A DNA stretch of 64,000 nucleotides from JAQBQH01 sp035607415 (GTDB taxonomy: Bacteria > Myxococcota_A > Polyangia > Palsa-1104), in NCBI GenBank assembly GCA_035607415.1, contig DATNAQ010000118.1:1-64000 (forward strand), read 5' to 3'. Position numbers and translations under genes: made by a program. Of the stretch, positions 55,425 through 63,599 are shown piece by piece. The first letter of the stretch is position 1, and each line of letters begins with the position of its first letter. Below the pieces are notes generated by a model, which was given only the letters and a program-made list of their open reading frames with translations, was not told the origin of the DNA and made no database searches.

Positions 55425-56537
55425 ATGGGTTTTGCATGCGGAATCGTCGGTCTGCCGAACGTGGGCAAATCGACGCTGTTCAACGCGCTCTCGGCCACGC
55501 AGCAGGCCGAAGCGGCCAACTATCCGTTCTGCACCATCGAGCCGAACGTCGGCGTCGTCGGCGTCGCCGATGCGCGCATGGACGCGCTCGTGGCGACGGT
55601 GAAGCCGAAGAAGGTCGTGCCCACGACGATGGAGTTCGTCGACATCGCCGGCCTGGTCAAAGGCGCCTCCAAGGGTGAAGGGCTCGGCAACCAGTTCCTC
55701 GCCAACATCCGCGAGGTCCACGCCATCGCCCACGTCGTGCGCTGCTTCGAGGACGAGAACATCGTCCACGTCGAGGGGCGCATCGATCCCGCCAGCGACA
55801 TCGCCACCATCGACACCGAGCTCGGCTTGAAGGACCTCGAGTCGATCGAGAAGCGCCTGGCGCGCGCGCAGAAGGCGATGAAGGGCCCCGAGGCCAAGAC
55901 CGAGAAGCCGATGTTCGACCTCTGCACCAAGCTGATGAAGGGGCTCAACGACGGCGTTCCCGTGCGCGCCATCCCCGTCACCGACGAGGAGCGCCCGCTC
56001 GTCAAGGAGCTGCAGCTCCTGACGTCGAAGAAGGTCATGTTCGTCGCCAACGTCGCCGAGAAGCAGCTCGCCGCGGCGATGGAGGGCAAGGACGCGCACG
56101 TCGAGGCGCTGCGCAAGGTGGCCGACAAGGAGGGCGCTCCCGTCGTCGTCATCTGCGCCGCCGTCGAGGCCGAGATCTCGACGCTGCCCAAGGAAGAGCA
56201 GCCGGAGTTCCTGGCGTCGCTCGGGCTCACCGAGCCCGGCCTGCAGCGCGTGGTGCGCACCGGCTACGACCTCCTCGGGCTCATCACCTTCTTCACCGCC
56301 GGCGAGACCGAAGTGCGCGCCTGGACCATCATCAAGGGCACCAAGGCGCCGCAGGCCGCGGGCACCATCCACACCGACTTCGAGCGCGGCTTCATCAAGG
56401 CCGAGATCATCTGGTGGGAAGACCTGGTCAAGCTCGGCTCCGAAGCGGCCTGCCGCTCGGCGGCCAAGCTGCACGTCGAAGGCAAGGACTACGTGATGCG
56501 CGACGGCGATACCGCGCACTTTCGTTTCAACGTGTGA
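55425..56537 (+). CDS. ychF: Redox-regulated ATPase/GTPase YchF (OLA1)
   Basis: 370 residues, full length. Obg-family P-loop protein that binds ATP rather than GTP and associates with ribosomes; in E. coli it affects the oxidative stress response. G1 GLPNVGKSTLFNAL (residues 8-21), switch NYPFCTIEPNVGVV, G3 DIAGLVKGASKGEGLGNQFL, with NVAEK in place of NKxD as usual for the family. The C-terminal TGS domain (TFFTAGETEVRAWTIIKGT, GTIHTDFERGFIKAEII) is complete. The stop overlaps the next ATG (TGATG). Confidence 0.96.
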   Translation: MGFACGIVGLPNVGKSTLFNALSATQQAEAANYPFCTIEPNVGVVGVADARMDALVATVKPKKVVPTTMEFVDIAGLVKGASKGEGLGNQFLANIREVHAIAHVVRCFEDENIVHVEGRIDPASDIATIDTELGLKDLESIEKRLARAQKAMKGPEAKTEKPMFDLCTKLMKGLNDGVPVRAIPVTDEERPLVKELQLLTSKKVMFVANVAEKQLAAAMEGKDAHVEALRKVADKEGAPVVVICAAVEAEISTLPKEEQPEFLASLGLTEPGLQRVVRTGYDLLGLITFFTAGETEVRAWTIIKGTKAPQAAGTIHTDFERGFIKAEIIWWEDLVKLGSEAACRSAAKLHVEGKDYVMRDGDTAHFRFNV

Positions 56538-57220
56538 TGCTCGACTTCTGGCTCCTCTTCTTCGGCTTCACCTTCGGCATCAGCACCATCGTCGGCCTCG
56601 GCGCCCGCTTCGCCTTCACCCGCGATCGGCGCATCAAGCGCATGCTCCGCCGCATCAAGCCGACGCTGATCCGCGACGTGCGCGACGGCCGCGCCGTCAA
56701 GATCGTCGGCGAGCTGGTCTACGCCGGCCGCTCCGTCGAAGCGGCGTTGTCGCGGCGCGCGTGCGCCTACTATTCGGTGCGCGTGCAGGAGTACCGCAGC
56801 CACGGCACCCGCGGCGGCCACTGGCGCGAGATCGTGCGCGAAGAGAAGGGCATCGACTTCTACCTGCGCGACGAATCGGGCATGGCGCTCGTCCGCGTCG
56901 CCTCCGACGGCAAGGACTTCCCGGCGCTGGTCAACGATCGCAAGGCGCGCACCTCGCCCATCGTCAGCGACGACGCCGACCTGGCGCGCTTCATGGCCGA
57001 GCGCGGCCGCAGCGTCGAGGGCACCTTCTTCCGCAAGAACCTGCGCGCCTACGAAGGCGTGCTCGAAGCCGGCGAGCGCGTCGCCGTCGGCGGCCTCGCC
57101 CGCTGGGAGCCGGATCCCGACGCCGCCGGCGGCAACTATCGCGAGACGCCCAAGCGCCTGGTGCTGCAAGCGTCCGAGTCGCTGCCGCTCTTCCTCAGCG
57201 ACGATCCGTCGGCGCTATGA
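56537..57220 (+). CDS. GIDE/BAM-like membrane protein
   Basis: 227 residues. N-terminal membrane helix (WLLFFGFTFGISTIVGLGARF), then a cytoplasmic or periplasmic domain with IVGELVYAGRSVEAALSRRACAYYSVRV, DFYLRDESGMALVRV, GERVAVGGLAR and TPKRLVLQASESLPLFLSDD. This order matches the GIDE/BAM domain of the 'E3 ubiquitin ligase' family (MULAN/MAPL in eukaryotes), without any RING or other zinc domain. Translationally coupled to ychF. The next gene, on the opposite strand, encodes a shorter paralogue. Function in bacteria unknown. Confidence 0.7.
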   Translation: MLDFWLLFFGFTFGISTIVGLGARFAFTRDRRIKRMLRRIKPTLIRDVRDGRAVKIVGELVYAGRSVEAALSRRACAYYSVRVQEYRSHGTRGGHWREIVREEKGIDFYLRDESGMALVRVASDGKDFPALVNDRKARTSPIVSDDADLARFMAERGRSVEGTFFRKNLRAYEGVLEAGERVAVGGLARWEPDPDAAGGNYRETPKRLVLQASESLPLFLSDDPSAL

Positions 57221-57766
57221 CACCGGCAGGAGCCACAGCGGAATGCCGTCGAGCACCAGCCGCGTCGGCGCCTCGCGGTACATGGTGACGCCGGTCGGAT
57301 CGAGCTCGCGCCGCACCATCCCGATCACCGCGATGCGATCGCCGGGCACGAACAGCGCCTCGCGCTGCACCATGCCCTCGACGCGCGCCGCCGACACCGC
57401 GTTGGCGGTCGCCACCACCAGCGCCGCGCGCCCGCCGCGCACCTGCACGCGCCCGCCGGCGTCGTCGCGCAGCCAGAAGTCGCACGCCCCCGAGCGCGCG
57501 ATGCGATCGAGCACCCAGCCGCCGTCGGCCGCGACCGAGCGGATGGTCCAGCCCACGCACGGCCGCTGCGTCAACGGCGCCGGCATCGTCTCGCGATCCT
57601 CGACCACGCCGACCACCTTGACCTGCGCCCCCTCGGCCAGATCGCCGATGCGCGTCTCGGGCAGCCGCGCCGCGATGCTCGACCAGCGCGCGGTGCGTGC
57701 GGCACCGTACCGCCAGGCCACGCCGGCGACGGCGGCGATGACGAACGCGCCCATCCAGTCGAACAC
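57215..57766 (-). CDS. GIDE/BAM-like membrane protein, shorter paralogue
   Basis: 183 residues. N-terminal helix (MGAFVIAAVAGVAWRYGAA), then VKVVGVVEDRETMPAPLTQRPCVGWTI, CDFWLRDDAGGRVQVRG, GDRIAVIGMVRRELDP and PTRLVLDGIPLWLLP. These are the same five blocks in the same order as in the convergent gene at 56537. The conserved RxC (RPC against RAC) is retained. The two 3' ends overlap by 6 nt. No RING domain. Function unknown. Confidence 0.65.
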   Translation of the reverse strand: MFDWMGAFVIAAVAGVAWRYGAARTARWSSIAARLPETRIGDLAEGAQVKVVGVVEDRETMPAPLTQRPCVGWTIRSVAADGGWVLDRIARSGACDFWLRDDAGGRVQVRGGRAALVVATANAVSAARVEGMVQREALFVPGDRIAVIGMVRRELDPTGVTMYREAPTRLVLDGIPLWLLPVS

Positions 57767-57802
57767 GCGGATATGCTAGCAGCCCATGCGCGCGGCACAA
57801 CC

Positions 57803-58744
57803 ATGAGCGGCTACCGCGGCCGCTTCGCCCCCTCGCCGACGGGCGACCTGCACCTCGGCGGGGCGCGCACCGCGCTCGTCGCCTGGCTGGCGGCGCGCGC
57901 GGCCGGGGGCGCCTACCTCGTGCGCGTCGAGGATCTCGACGGCCCGCGCACCATCCCCGGCGCCGAGGCGCGCATCCTCGAGGATCTGCGCTGGCTCGGC
58001 CTCGACTGGGAAGAGGGGCCCGACGTCGGCGGCCCGCACGCGCCCTATCGCCAATCGCTGCGCCTGGCCCGCTACGACGCCGCCGTCGAGCAGCTGCTCG
58101 CGTCCGGGCACGCGTTCCACTGCTGGTGCTCGCGCGCCGAGGTCGCCCGCGCCGCCACCGCGCCGCACGGTCCCGGCGACGACGGCCCGCGCTATCCCGG
58201 CACCTGCCGCGCGCGCACCACGCCGCCGCCGCGTGACCGCCGCCCGTCGGTGCGCCTGCGCGTCGATCCCGAGATCATCGCGTTCGCCGACGGCGTGCAC
58301 GGCACGCAGCAGGAGGATCCGTCGACCACCATCGGCGACTTCGTGATCCGCCGCGCCGACGGCATCCCCGCCTATCAGCTCGCCGTCGTCGTCGACGACG
58401 CGGCCATGGGCATCACCGACGTCGTGCGCGGCGACGACCTGCTCGGCTCGACCGCGCGCCAGCTCCTGCTCTACCGCGCGCTCGGCCTGGGGGCGCCGCG
58501 CTTCTCCCACGTGCCGCTCATCCTCGGCCCCGACGGCGCGCGCCTCTCGAAGCGCCACGGCGGCGTCGCCGTACGCGTCCTGGCCGAGCGCGGCCGCTCG
58601 CCCACCTACGTCGTCGGCCGCCTCGCCGCCACGCTCGGCCTCGTCGCCGACGGCAGCGACGCCACGCCGCAATCGCTCGTCGCCGGCTTCACGCTCGATC
58701 GCCTCACGCGCGCCGCGACCACGCTCGATCCCGCCGCGCTCTAG
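57803..58744 (+). CDS. gluQ: Glutamyl-Q tRNA(Asp) synthetase
   Basis: 313 residues from ATG 57803; the alternative at 57773 has no family counterpart. A shortened GluRS that adds glutamate to queuosine at position 34 of tRNA(Asp). HIGH-like motif PSPTGDLHLGG (10-20) and KMSKS-like LSKRHGG. The zinc site is present as C107-W-C109 and Y131-P-G-T-C135. The anticodon-binding domain of GluRS is missing, as expected. An unusual number of prolines and arginines sits near 135-150. No queuosine synthesis gene is adjacent. Confidence 0.93.
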   Translation: MSGYRGRFAPSPTGDLHLGGARTALVAWLAARAAGGAYLVRVEDLDGPRTIPGAEARILEDLRWLGLDWEEGPDVGGPHAPYRQSLRLARYDAAVEQLLASGHAFHCWCSRAEVARAATAPHGPGDDGPRYPGTCRARTTPPPRDRRPSVRLRVDPEIIAFADGVHGTQQEDPSTTIGDFVIRRADGIPAYQLAVVVDDAAMGITDVVRGDDLLGSTARQLLLYRALGLGAPRFSHVPLILGPDGARLSKRHGGVAVRVLAERGRSPTYVVGRLAATLGLVADGSDATPQSLVAGFTLDRLTRAATTLDPAAL

Positions 58745-58766
58745 CCTGGCGCTCGATCCGCGCGCG

Positions 58767-59309
58767 CTACATCCGCGTCCGCGACAGGTTCTGCAGCGCC
58801 CCGAGATCCGCGCGCAGCTTCTTGTATGCCCGCGCGCGCCGCGTCGCTTTCGACGCCAGGGCGCCCACGATCCCATGCACGTCCGCCGTCGACTGCAACA
58901 CCACGTCGGTGCGCCCACGCCCGAGCGGCGTCAGCAGCACCTTGCCTTGCACATCGACGTTCTTGCCGACGCCGCGGTACACGATCGCGCGCGCATTCCA
59001 GTGCATGTTGAGCGTCAGATCGCGGCCGATGATGCTCGAGCGAAACTTCATGACCGCGCGATCGTTGCCCGAGCGCGAGAGCACCTTCGCCCACTGCACG
59101 TCGGGGAAGCTCTGCGGCCAGCGCTCGAAGTCGGTGAGCCAGCGGCGCACCTCGTCGATCGGCGCATCGATCACCGCGTGCCCTTCTTGCCAAGTGCCGT
59201 CGGTGCCCGGGACGTCTCGCGTCTCGATGCCCTGCCTGCCCGCCGGCCCGGCCCACGCCGCCGTGCCGAGCCCGAGCGCCATCACCAACCCTGCCGCCAC
59301 CGCGCGCAT
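58767..59309 (-). CDS. Secreted SRPBCC (START-like) protein
   Basis: 180 residues. Signal peptide MRAVAAGLVMALGLGTAAWA. The domain starts WQEGHAVIDAPIDEVRRWLTDFERWPQSFPDV (in part), the polyketide cyclase/dehydrase (SRPBCC) opening, and ends in a long helix (ALASKATRRARAYKKLRADL). These folds hold hydrophobic ligands; here in the periplasm. Ligand unknown. It is 22 nt from the converging gluQ stop, with no clear terminator. Confidence 0.8.
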   Translation of the reverse strand: MRAVAAGLVMALGLGTAAWAGPAGRQGIETRDVPGTDGTWQEGHAVIDAPIDEVRRWLTDFERWPQSFPDVQWAKVLSRSGNDRAVMKFRSSIIGRDLTLNMHWNARAIVYRGVGKNVDVQGKVLLTPLGRGRTDVVLQSTADVHGIVGALASKATRRARAYKKLRADLGALQNLSRTRM

Positions 59310-59360
59310 GTCCCCCGGTGGTGCAAGAGCGGCACCTCGTGACGGTCGTCGGCGCCGTCG

Positions 59361-59840
59361 TCAGACCATCGACGACGCCAGCCACTCCGACAGCTTCTCG
59401 ACGCTGCCGACGAGCGCGTTGGTGTCGCGCAGCCGCTTCGACAAGACGCGGATGATCGTCACCAGCACGAGGTGCAACACGACCGGATCGTCCTCGAGCA
59501 GGTTCGACAGCGCATAGTGCGGCACCCGGAACACCTCGGTCGCGTCGGTCGCCCGCACCGTCGCCGAGCGCACCGCCGGCTCGACGAGCGACATCTCGCC
59601 GAAGAACTCGCCCGGCTTCAGCGTGGCCAACGGATGCGACTCCGCCGCGCCGATGTGCACCGTCGCCTTGCCCGAGAGGATGAGATAGAGCGCGTCGCCC
59701 AGCGTCCCCTCGACGACGATGTCCTCGCCCGCGTGGAACAGCTCGAGCTCGCCCGCTTGCGCGAAGCGCAGGACCTGCTCGAGCGACAGCCGCGCGAGCA
59801 ACGGATGCTGCTGAAGGAGCTCGGCGTTAGTCACGGCCAT
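59361..59840 (-). CDS. Cyclic nucleotide-binding domain protein
   Basis: 159 residues from ATG 59840 (or 163 from 59852). Crp/PKA-type cNMP-binding fold: LARLSLEQVLRFAQAGELELF, GDALYLILSGKATVH and the phosphate-binding cassette LKPGEFFGEMSLVEPAVRSATVRA, in which the conserved E and R are present. There is no DNA-binding or enzymatic domain, so it probably works by binding a partner. A C-terminal helix (about 125-159) follows. Divergent from the SppA-like gene with only 14-26 nt between starts. Confidence 0.88.
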   Translation of the reverse strand: MAVTNAELLQQHPLLARLSLEQVLRFAQAGELELFHAGEDIVVEGTLGDALYLILSGKATVHIGAAESHPLATLKPGEFFGEMSLVEPAVRSATVRATDATEVFRVPHYALSNLLEDDPVVLHLVLVTIIRVLSKRLRDTNALVGSVEKLSEWLASSMV

Positions 59841-59851
59841 GCTCACGAGCA

Positions 59852-59857
59852 TATACT
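59852..59857 (+). promoter_or_regulatory. -10-like element, leaderless sppA-like start
   Basis: TATACT (five of six to consensus) ends 9 nt before the ATG at 59867. It overlaps the possible upstream start of the divergent cNMP-binding gene. No ribosome site. Confidence 0.4.
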
Positions 59858-59866
59858 GCGCCGCGA

Positions 59867-62380
59867 ATGCGTAAAGCCTCGCTCCTCGTGTCCGTCGGCG
59901 TCGTGGTCTTCGCGGTCACCGCTCACGCGCAAACGACGCACCCCATCCCCGTCGGCGAGCCGCCCACGCCCGGCGTCTACAACCCGACCCTCGGCTTGAG
60001 CGGTGACTCCGACGCCAGCGCCGTCGACAAGAACCCGGCGTCGCTCGGCTACCTGCCGTCGTGGTCCGGAGTCTACCTGCACTCCGAGCTCGATCCCGAC
60101 GGCACCGTCGGCGGCCGCGGCGACGGCTTCTTCGTCGCCACGCCCATCCCCTACCTCTCGGCGCTCTCGCTCGGCGCCGGCATTCAGCTCCTGCGTCCGC
60201 CCACCTCGTTCCCCTTTCCCAACGAGCAGAAATTCTCGCTCGCCTTCGGCGTGCGCCTCCTGCGCGGCATCGCCGTCGGAGTGCAATACGCGCATCTGTG
60301 GGCCGACACCGGCCCGGTCGCCTCCGGCCTCGACACGCTCGATCTCGCGCTGTCGCTGCGTCCCACGCGCTGGCTCGCCGCCGCGCTCGTGATCCGCGAT
60401 CTACCCTCGCCCGCCGTGCAGGGCTTCCCGCTGCAGCGCGTGTGGGACACCGAGCTCGCCTTCCGCCCCTGGCAGACCTCGCTCGTCGAGATCGCCGCCG
60501 GCGCCCGCTTCGGCGAGCGGCGCGGCGACGTCGATCCGCACTTCCGCCTCTGGCTGAACCCCACGCCCGGCATCACCATCAAGGCCGACGTCGAGTGGAA
60601 GCGCGACGTCGATCTCGACGGCACCAACGAGAACGACGTCCGCGTCGCCATCGGCCTCGCCATCGATCTCGAGCACATCGGCGTCCAGGGCTTCGGCCTC
60701 TTCGGCACCGACTCGGGCCTCACGCGCGGCCACGGCTTCACGCTCGCCGCGCGCATCTCCGGCGATCGCTACCCTGCCGTCTGGAACGGCCCCAAGCACC
60801 TCGTGCGCTTCGATCTCGCCGGCATCGACGAGCGCAAGCTGGCGCGCCTGGTCTCGTGGATGCGCCACGCCGAGAAGGAGCGCGACATCGCCGGCGTCGT
60901 CTTCGTCGTCGGTGACGTCGGCGGCAGCTGGGCCACCGCCGAGGAGCTGCGCGCCGCCATGCTGCACATGCGCAAAGCCAAGAAGCACGTCTACGTCTAC
61001 ACCGCCGAGACCAACACGCGCGGCTACTACGTCGCCTCCGCCGCCGAGCGCATCTTCCAGGATCCCGCCGGCGGCATCCGCCTGGTCGGCCTCTCGTCGA
61101 CGACGATGTTCTTCCGCGGCCTCGGCGACCTCCTCGGCGTGCGCGCCGACTTCGTGAAAATAGCCGAGTACAAGAGCGCGCCAGAGCAGTACACCCGCAC
61201 CGGCTCGACCGAGCCCGCGCGCGCCGAGCGCGAAGCCTACGTCGGCGACGTCTGGGCCCACGTCGTCGACGGCATCGCCGCCGCGCGCCACGTCGACGCC
61301 GCCGCCGCCAAGGCGTGGATCGACCGCGGCCCCTACACCGCCGTCGAGGCCAAGGCCGCCGGCCTCGTCGACGAGCTGCGCCACGGCGACGAGGTCGAAG
61401 GCGCCATCGCCGAGCGCCTCGGCCGTCCGATCGCGCTGCGCACCGCGCCGACCTCGCCCGAGCGCGAGAACGACTGGGAGCGCCCCGCCGTCGCCGTGCT
61501 CTTCGTCGAAGGCGACATCATCGACGGCAAGTCGGCGTCGATCCCGCTGCTCGGCATGAAGTTCGCCGGCATGCAGACGCTCATGACCGCCCTGCAGCGC
61601 GCCCGCGACGACGCGCGCGTGCGCGCCATCGTCGTGCGCATCGACTCGCCCGGCGGCTCCGCCCTCGCCTCCGACGTGATCGCGCGCGAGCTCGAGCGCA
61701 CCGCCGAGGTCAAGCCGGTGATCTGCTCGCTCGGCGATCTGGCCGCCTCGGGCGGCTACTTCATCGCCTCCGCCTGCTCGCGCATCTACGCCGCGCCGTC
61801 GACGCTCACCGGCTCGATCGGTATCTTCACCGGCAAGTTCGACGTCAGCGGCCTCGCCGCCAAGATCGGCGTCACCCTCGAGCACTACGAGCGCGGCACC
61901 CACGCCAGCATCGACTCGATGTACCGCCAGTACACCGACGAGGAGCGCACGCTCATCCTCTCGAAGCTGCGCTACTACTACGGCCGCTTCGTCGACCAGG
62001 TGGCGCGCGGCCGCCACATGACGCCCGCCGCCGTCGACGCCGTCGGCCGCGGCCACATCTGGTCGGGCGACGCCGGCCTCGCGCGCGGCCTCGTCGACGA
62101 GTTCGGCGGCCTCATGGACGCCGTCGCCGAAGCCAAGCGGCGCGCCGGCCTGCGCGACGAGGATCGCGTCACGCTCGAAGCGGTGCCGAACGAGCCGACC
62201 ATCCTCGGCCAGCTGCTCGCGCTCTTCGGCATCGGCGGCGACCGCGTCGCCGCGCCGAAGGACGACGACGTCCTGACGCGCATCCTGGCCCCGGCGCTGC
62301 GCGGCCTGCCCGGCTCGCTGCTGCTGGCGCCGTCGACGCCGCAGGCGCGCCTCGACTTCGACGTCAGCGACGCCGACTAA
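59867..62380 (+). CDS. sppA: SppA signal peptide peptidase fused to an N-terminal barrel-like domain
   Basis: 837 residues against about 600 for SppA 67K. Signal peptide MRKASLLVSVGVVVFAVTAHA, then about 290 residues of amphipathic beta strands (ALSLGAGIQLLRPP, IAVGVQYAHLW, LAAALVIRDLPSP, AAGARFGER) that resemble an outer-membrane barrel of the PorV/UPF0164 kind. From about residue 305 comes SppA with its tandem halves. The catalytic lysine is K436 (EYKSAPEQY) and the serine S628 (DLAASGGYF), 192 apart, as in E. coli SppA (K209/S409). DSPGGSALASD and GSIGIFTGKFD are present. SppA degrades leftover signal peptides; attachment to a barrel suggests an outer-membrane location. Confidence 0.88.
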   Translation: MRKASLLVSVGVVVFAVTAHAQTTHPIPVGEPPTPGVYNPTLGLSGDSDASAVDKNPASLGYLPSWSGVYLHSELDPDGTVGGRGDGFFVATPIPYLSALSLGAGIQLLRPPTSFPFPNEQKFSLAFGVRLLRGIAVGVQYAHLWADTGPVASGLDTLDLALSLRPTRWLAAALVIRDLPSPAVQGFPLQRVWDTELAFRPWQTSLVEIAAGARFGERRGDVDPHFRLWLNPTPGITIKADVEWKRDVDLDGTNENDVRVAIGLAIDLEHIGVQGFGLFGTDSGLTRGHGFTLAARISGDRYPAVWNGPKHLVRFDLAGIDERKLARLVSWMRHAEKERDIAGVVFVVGDVGGSWATAEELRAAMLHMRKAKKHVYVYTAETNTRGYYVASAAERIFQDPAGGIRLVGLSSTTMFFRGLGDLLGVRADFVKIAEYKSAPEQYTRTGSTEPARAEREAYVGDVWAHVVDGIAAARHVDAAAAKAWIDRGPYTAVEAKAAGLVDELRHGDEVEGAIAERLGRPIALRTAPTSPERENDWERPAVAVLFVEGDIIDGKSASIPLLGMKFAGMQTLMTALQRARDDARVRAIVVRIDSPGGSALASDVIARELERTAEVKPVICSLGDLAASGGYFIASACSRIYAAPSTLTGSIGIFTGKFDVSGLAAKIGVTLEHYERGTHASIDSMYRQYTDEERTLILSKLRYYYGRFVDQVARGRHMTPAAVDAVGRGHIWSGDAGLARGLVDEFGGLMDAVAEAKRRAGLRDEDRVTLEAVPNEPTILGQLLALFGIGGDRVAAPKDDDVLTRILAPALRGLPGSLLLAPSTPQARLDFDVSDAD

Positions 62381-63339
62381 GCCTCGCCCTCGCCGGCCTC
62401 GTCGATCAACCGGCGCAGATCCGCCGGCAAGGCGCTCTCGACCGCCACCTCGTCGCCCGTCGTCGGGTGCGGAAAGCGCAGCTCGGCCGCGTGCAGCGCC
62501 TGCCGCGTGTGCTCGAGCCGATCCGCGACCGCCTCCCATCCGTGATCCTGGTAGTCGGCGAACACGCGCTCGTCGGGATAGAGCTTGTCGCCGACGATCG
62601 GAAAGCCGAGATGATCGAGGTGCGCGCGAATCTGGTGCTGCCGCCCCGTCTCCGGCCAGCACTCGACGAGCGTGTAGTCGCCCGCGCGCGCCGCCGCCCG
62701 CCAGCGCGTCCGTGACGCCAGCCCGTCGGCACGCACCGCCATCTTCACGCGCACCAGCCCGCCGGCGAGCGCGAGCGGCGCATCGATCACGCCCTCGCCC
62801 TCGAGCGCGCCGTGCACCAGCGCCACGTACTTCTTGTGCACGCGCCGCTTGGCGAACGCACGCTTGAGCGCGACCGCCGCGTCGCGCGTGCGGGCGATGA
62901 GCAGCACGCCCGACGTCTCCAGATCCAACCGATGCGTGATCTGCAGCGCCTCTTCGGGGAACTTCTCGCGCAGCACCGCCGTGATCGTCGAAAAGTGCCA
63001 CTTCGCCGTCGGGTGCATGGCGATCCCCGCCGGCTTTTCGAACGCGTAGAACGCATCGTCGGCGTGCAGCAGCGGCAGCTCGCGCGGCGCGTCCGGCTCG
63101 GCCGGCGCCGGGCGGCGAAAGGTCACCCGCTGGCCCGGCGTCACCACGGATGACGGCTTGCACGGCCGCCCATCGATCCAGCACTCGCCGCGGATGACCC
63201 GCTGCACGCGCGTGCGCGACAGCCGCGGGATCTTCTTCCGCAGGAAGCGGTCGAGCCGCCAGCCGCCGCACTCGCCCTCGACGAGGAACTCGTGCTCGAT
63301 CGTCAGCGGTCGCCTGCCGCCGTCCCGCACTGCGCTCAC
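62377..63339 (-). CDS. RluA family pseudouridine synthase
   Basis: 320 residues from GTG 63339, chosen because TAGACC lies 7 nt upstream and it precedes the S4 domain; reading is open to 63408. N-terminal S4 RNA-binding domain (WRLDRFLRKKIPRLSRTRVQRVIRGEC in part), then the synthase core with the catalytic Asp in HRLDLETSGVLL. Other blocks are EKPAGIAMHPTAKWH, KYVALVHG, ETGRQHQIRAHL and GDKLYPDERVF. It isomerises uridine in rRNA or tRNA; RluD-like by domain plan, but specificity cannot be read from sequence. Its end overlaps the sppA-like stop by 4 nt. Confidence 0.93.
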   Translation of the reverse strand: MSAVRDGGRRPLTIEHEFLVEGECGGWRLDRFLRKKIPRLSRTRVQRVIRGECWIDGRPCKPSSVVTPGQRVTFRRPAPAEPDAPRELPLLHADDAFYAFEKPAGIAMHPTAKWHFSTITAVLREKFPEEALQITHRLDLETSGVLLIARTRDAAVALKRAFAKRRVHKKYVALVHGALEGEGVIDAPLALAGGLVRVKMAVRADGLASRTRWRAAARAGDYTLVECWPETGRQHQIRAHLDHLGFPIVGDKLYPDERVFADYQDHGWEAVADRLEHTRQALHAAELRFPHPTTGDEVAVESALPADLRRLIDEAGEGEA

Positions 63340-63346
63340 CGCCGTT

Positions 63347-63352
63347 GGTCTA
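63347..63352 (-). promoter_or_regulatory. -10-like element, leaderless pseudouridine synthase start
   Basis: TAGACC on the minus strand ends 7 nt before the GTG at 63339. It resembles the TAGACT boxes at 51329 and 55411. Confidence 0.3.
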
Positions 63353-63438
63353 CCACGTACGAGATCCGCCCGTGATCGTTTCGACCACGCCGCGCCCGCT
63401 CGGATCACGGTGCATTACCTCATCTTACCTAGCGGTTT

Positions 63439-63484
63439 TGCTCAGTTTTTGGACATTTTTTGTTCAAGTTCTGAACTCTGAGCA
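63439..63484 (+). repeat. Nested inverted repeats in the leader of the last gene
   Basis: TGCTCAG (63439-63445) pairs with CTGAGCA (63478-63484). Inside it GTTCA (63462-63466) pairs with TGAAC (63472-63476). The enclosed stretch is T-rich, contrasting with the GC-rich surroundings. Confidence 0.45.
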
Positions 63485-63504
63485 GTGCGGTTGATCAACC
63501 GCAC
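63485..63504. promoter_or_regulatory. Perfect 20-bp palindrome, likely operator
   Basis: GTGCGGTTGATCAACCGCAC is identical to its reverse complement over 20 bp. It lies 95 nt before the ATG of the last gene and 145 nt from the divergent pseudouridine synthase start. Length and symmetry fit a dimeric regulator's site. Confidence 0.55.
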
Positions 63505-63563
63505 ATGGAAATCTCAGCACTTGTCTGACGGCATAGCGGTCGCAAGGAGCGTAATCCACGACA

Positions 63564-63580
63564 CCGAACTAACGGTTCGG
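63564..63580 (+). promoter_or_regulatory. Hairpin before the ribosome site of the last gene
   Basis: CCGAAC and GTTCGG form a 6-bp stem around TAACG, ending 19 nt before the ATG and just upstream of the GAGAGGG ribosome site (63587-63593). Confidence 0.4.
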
Positions 63581-63599
63581 AAGACAGAGAGGGCCCCAC

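Noticed and set aside
60401..63271. A 956-codon minus-strand frame spanning sppA and the pseudouridine synthase
   Set aside because: Shadow of two genes with recognised catalytic motifs in other frames; composition is non-protein-like.
63462..63476. GTTC..GAAC motif as a LexA (SOS) box
   Set aside because: Spacing and orientation do not match either the GAACN4GTTC type or the myxobacterial LexA site as I know them, and the neighbour is not a DNA repair gene.
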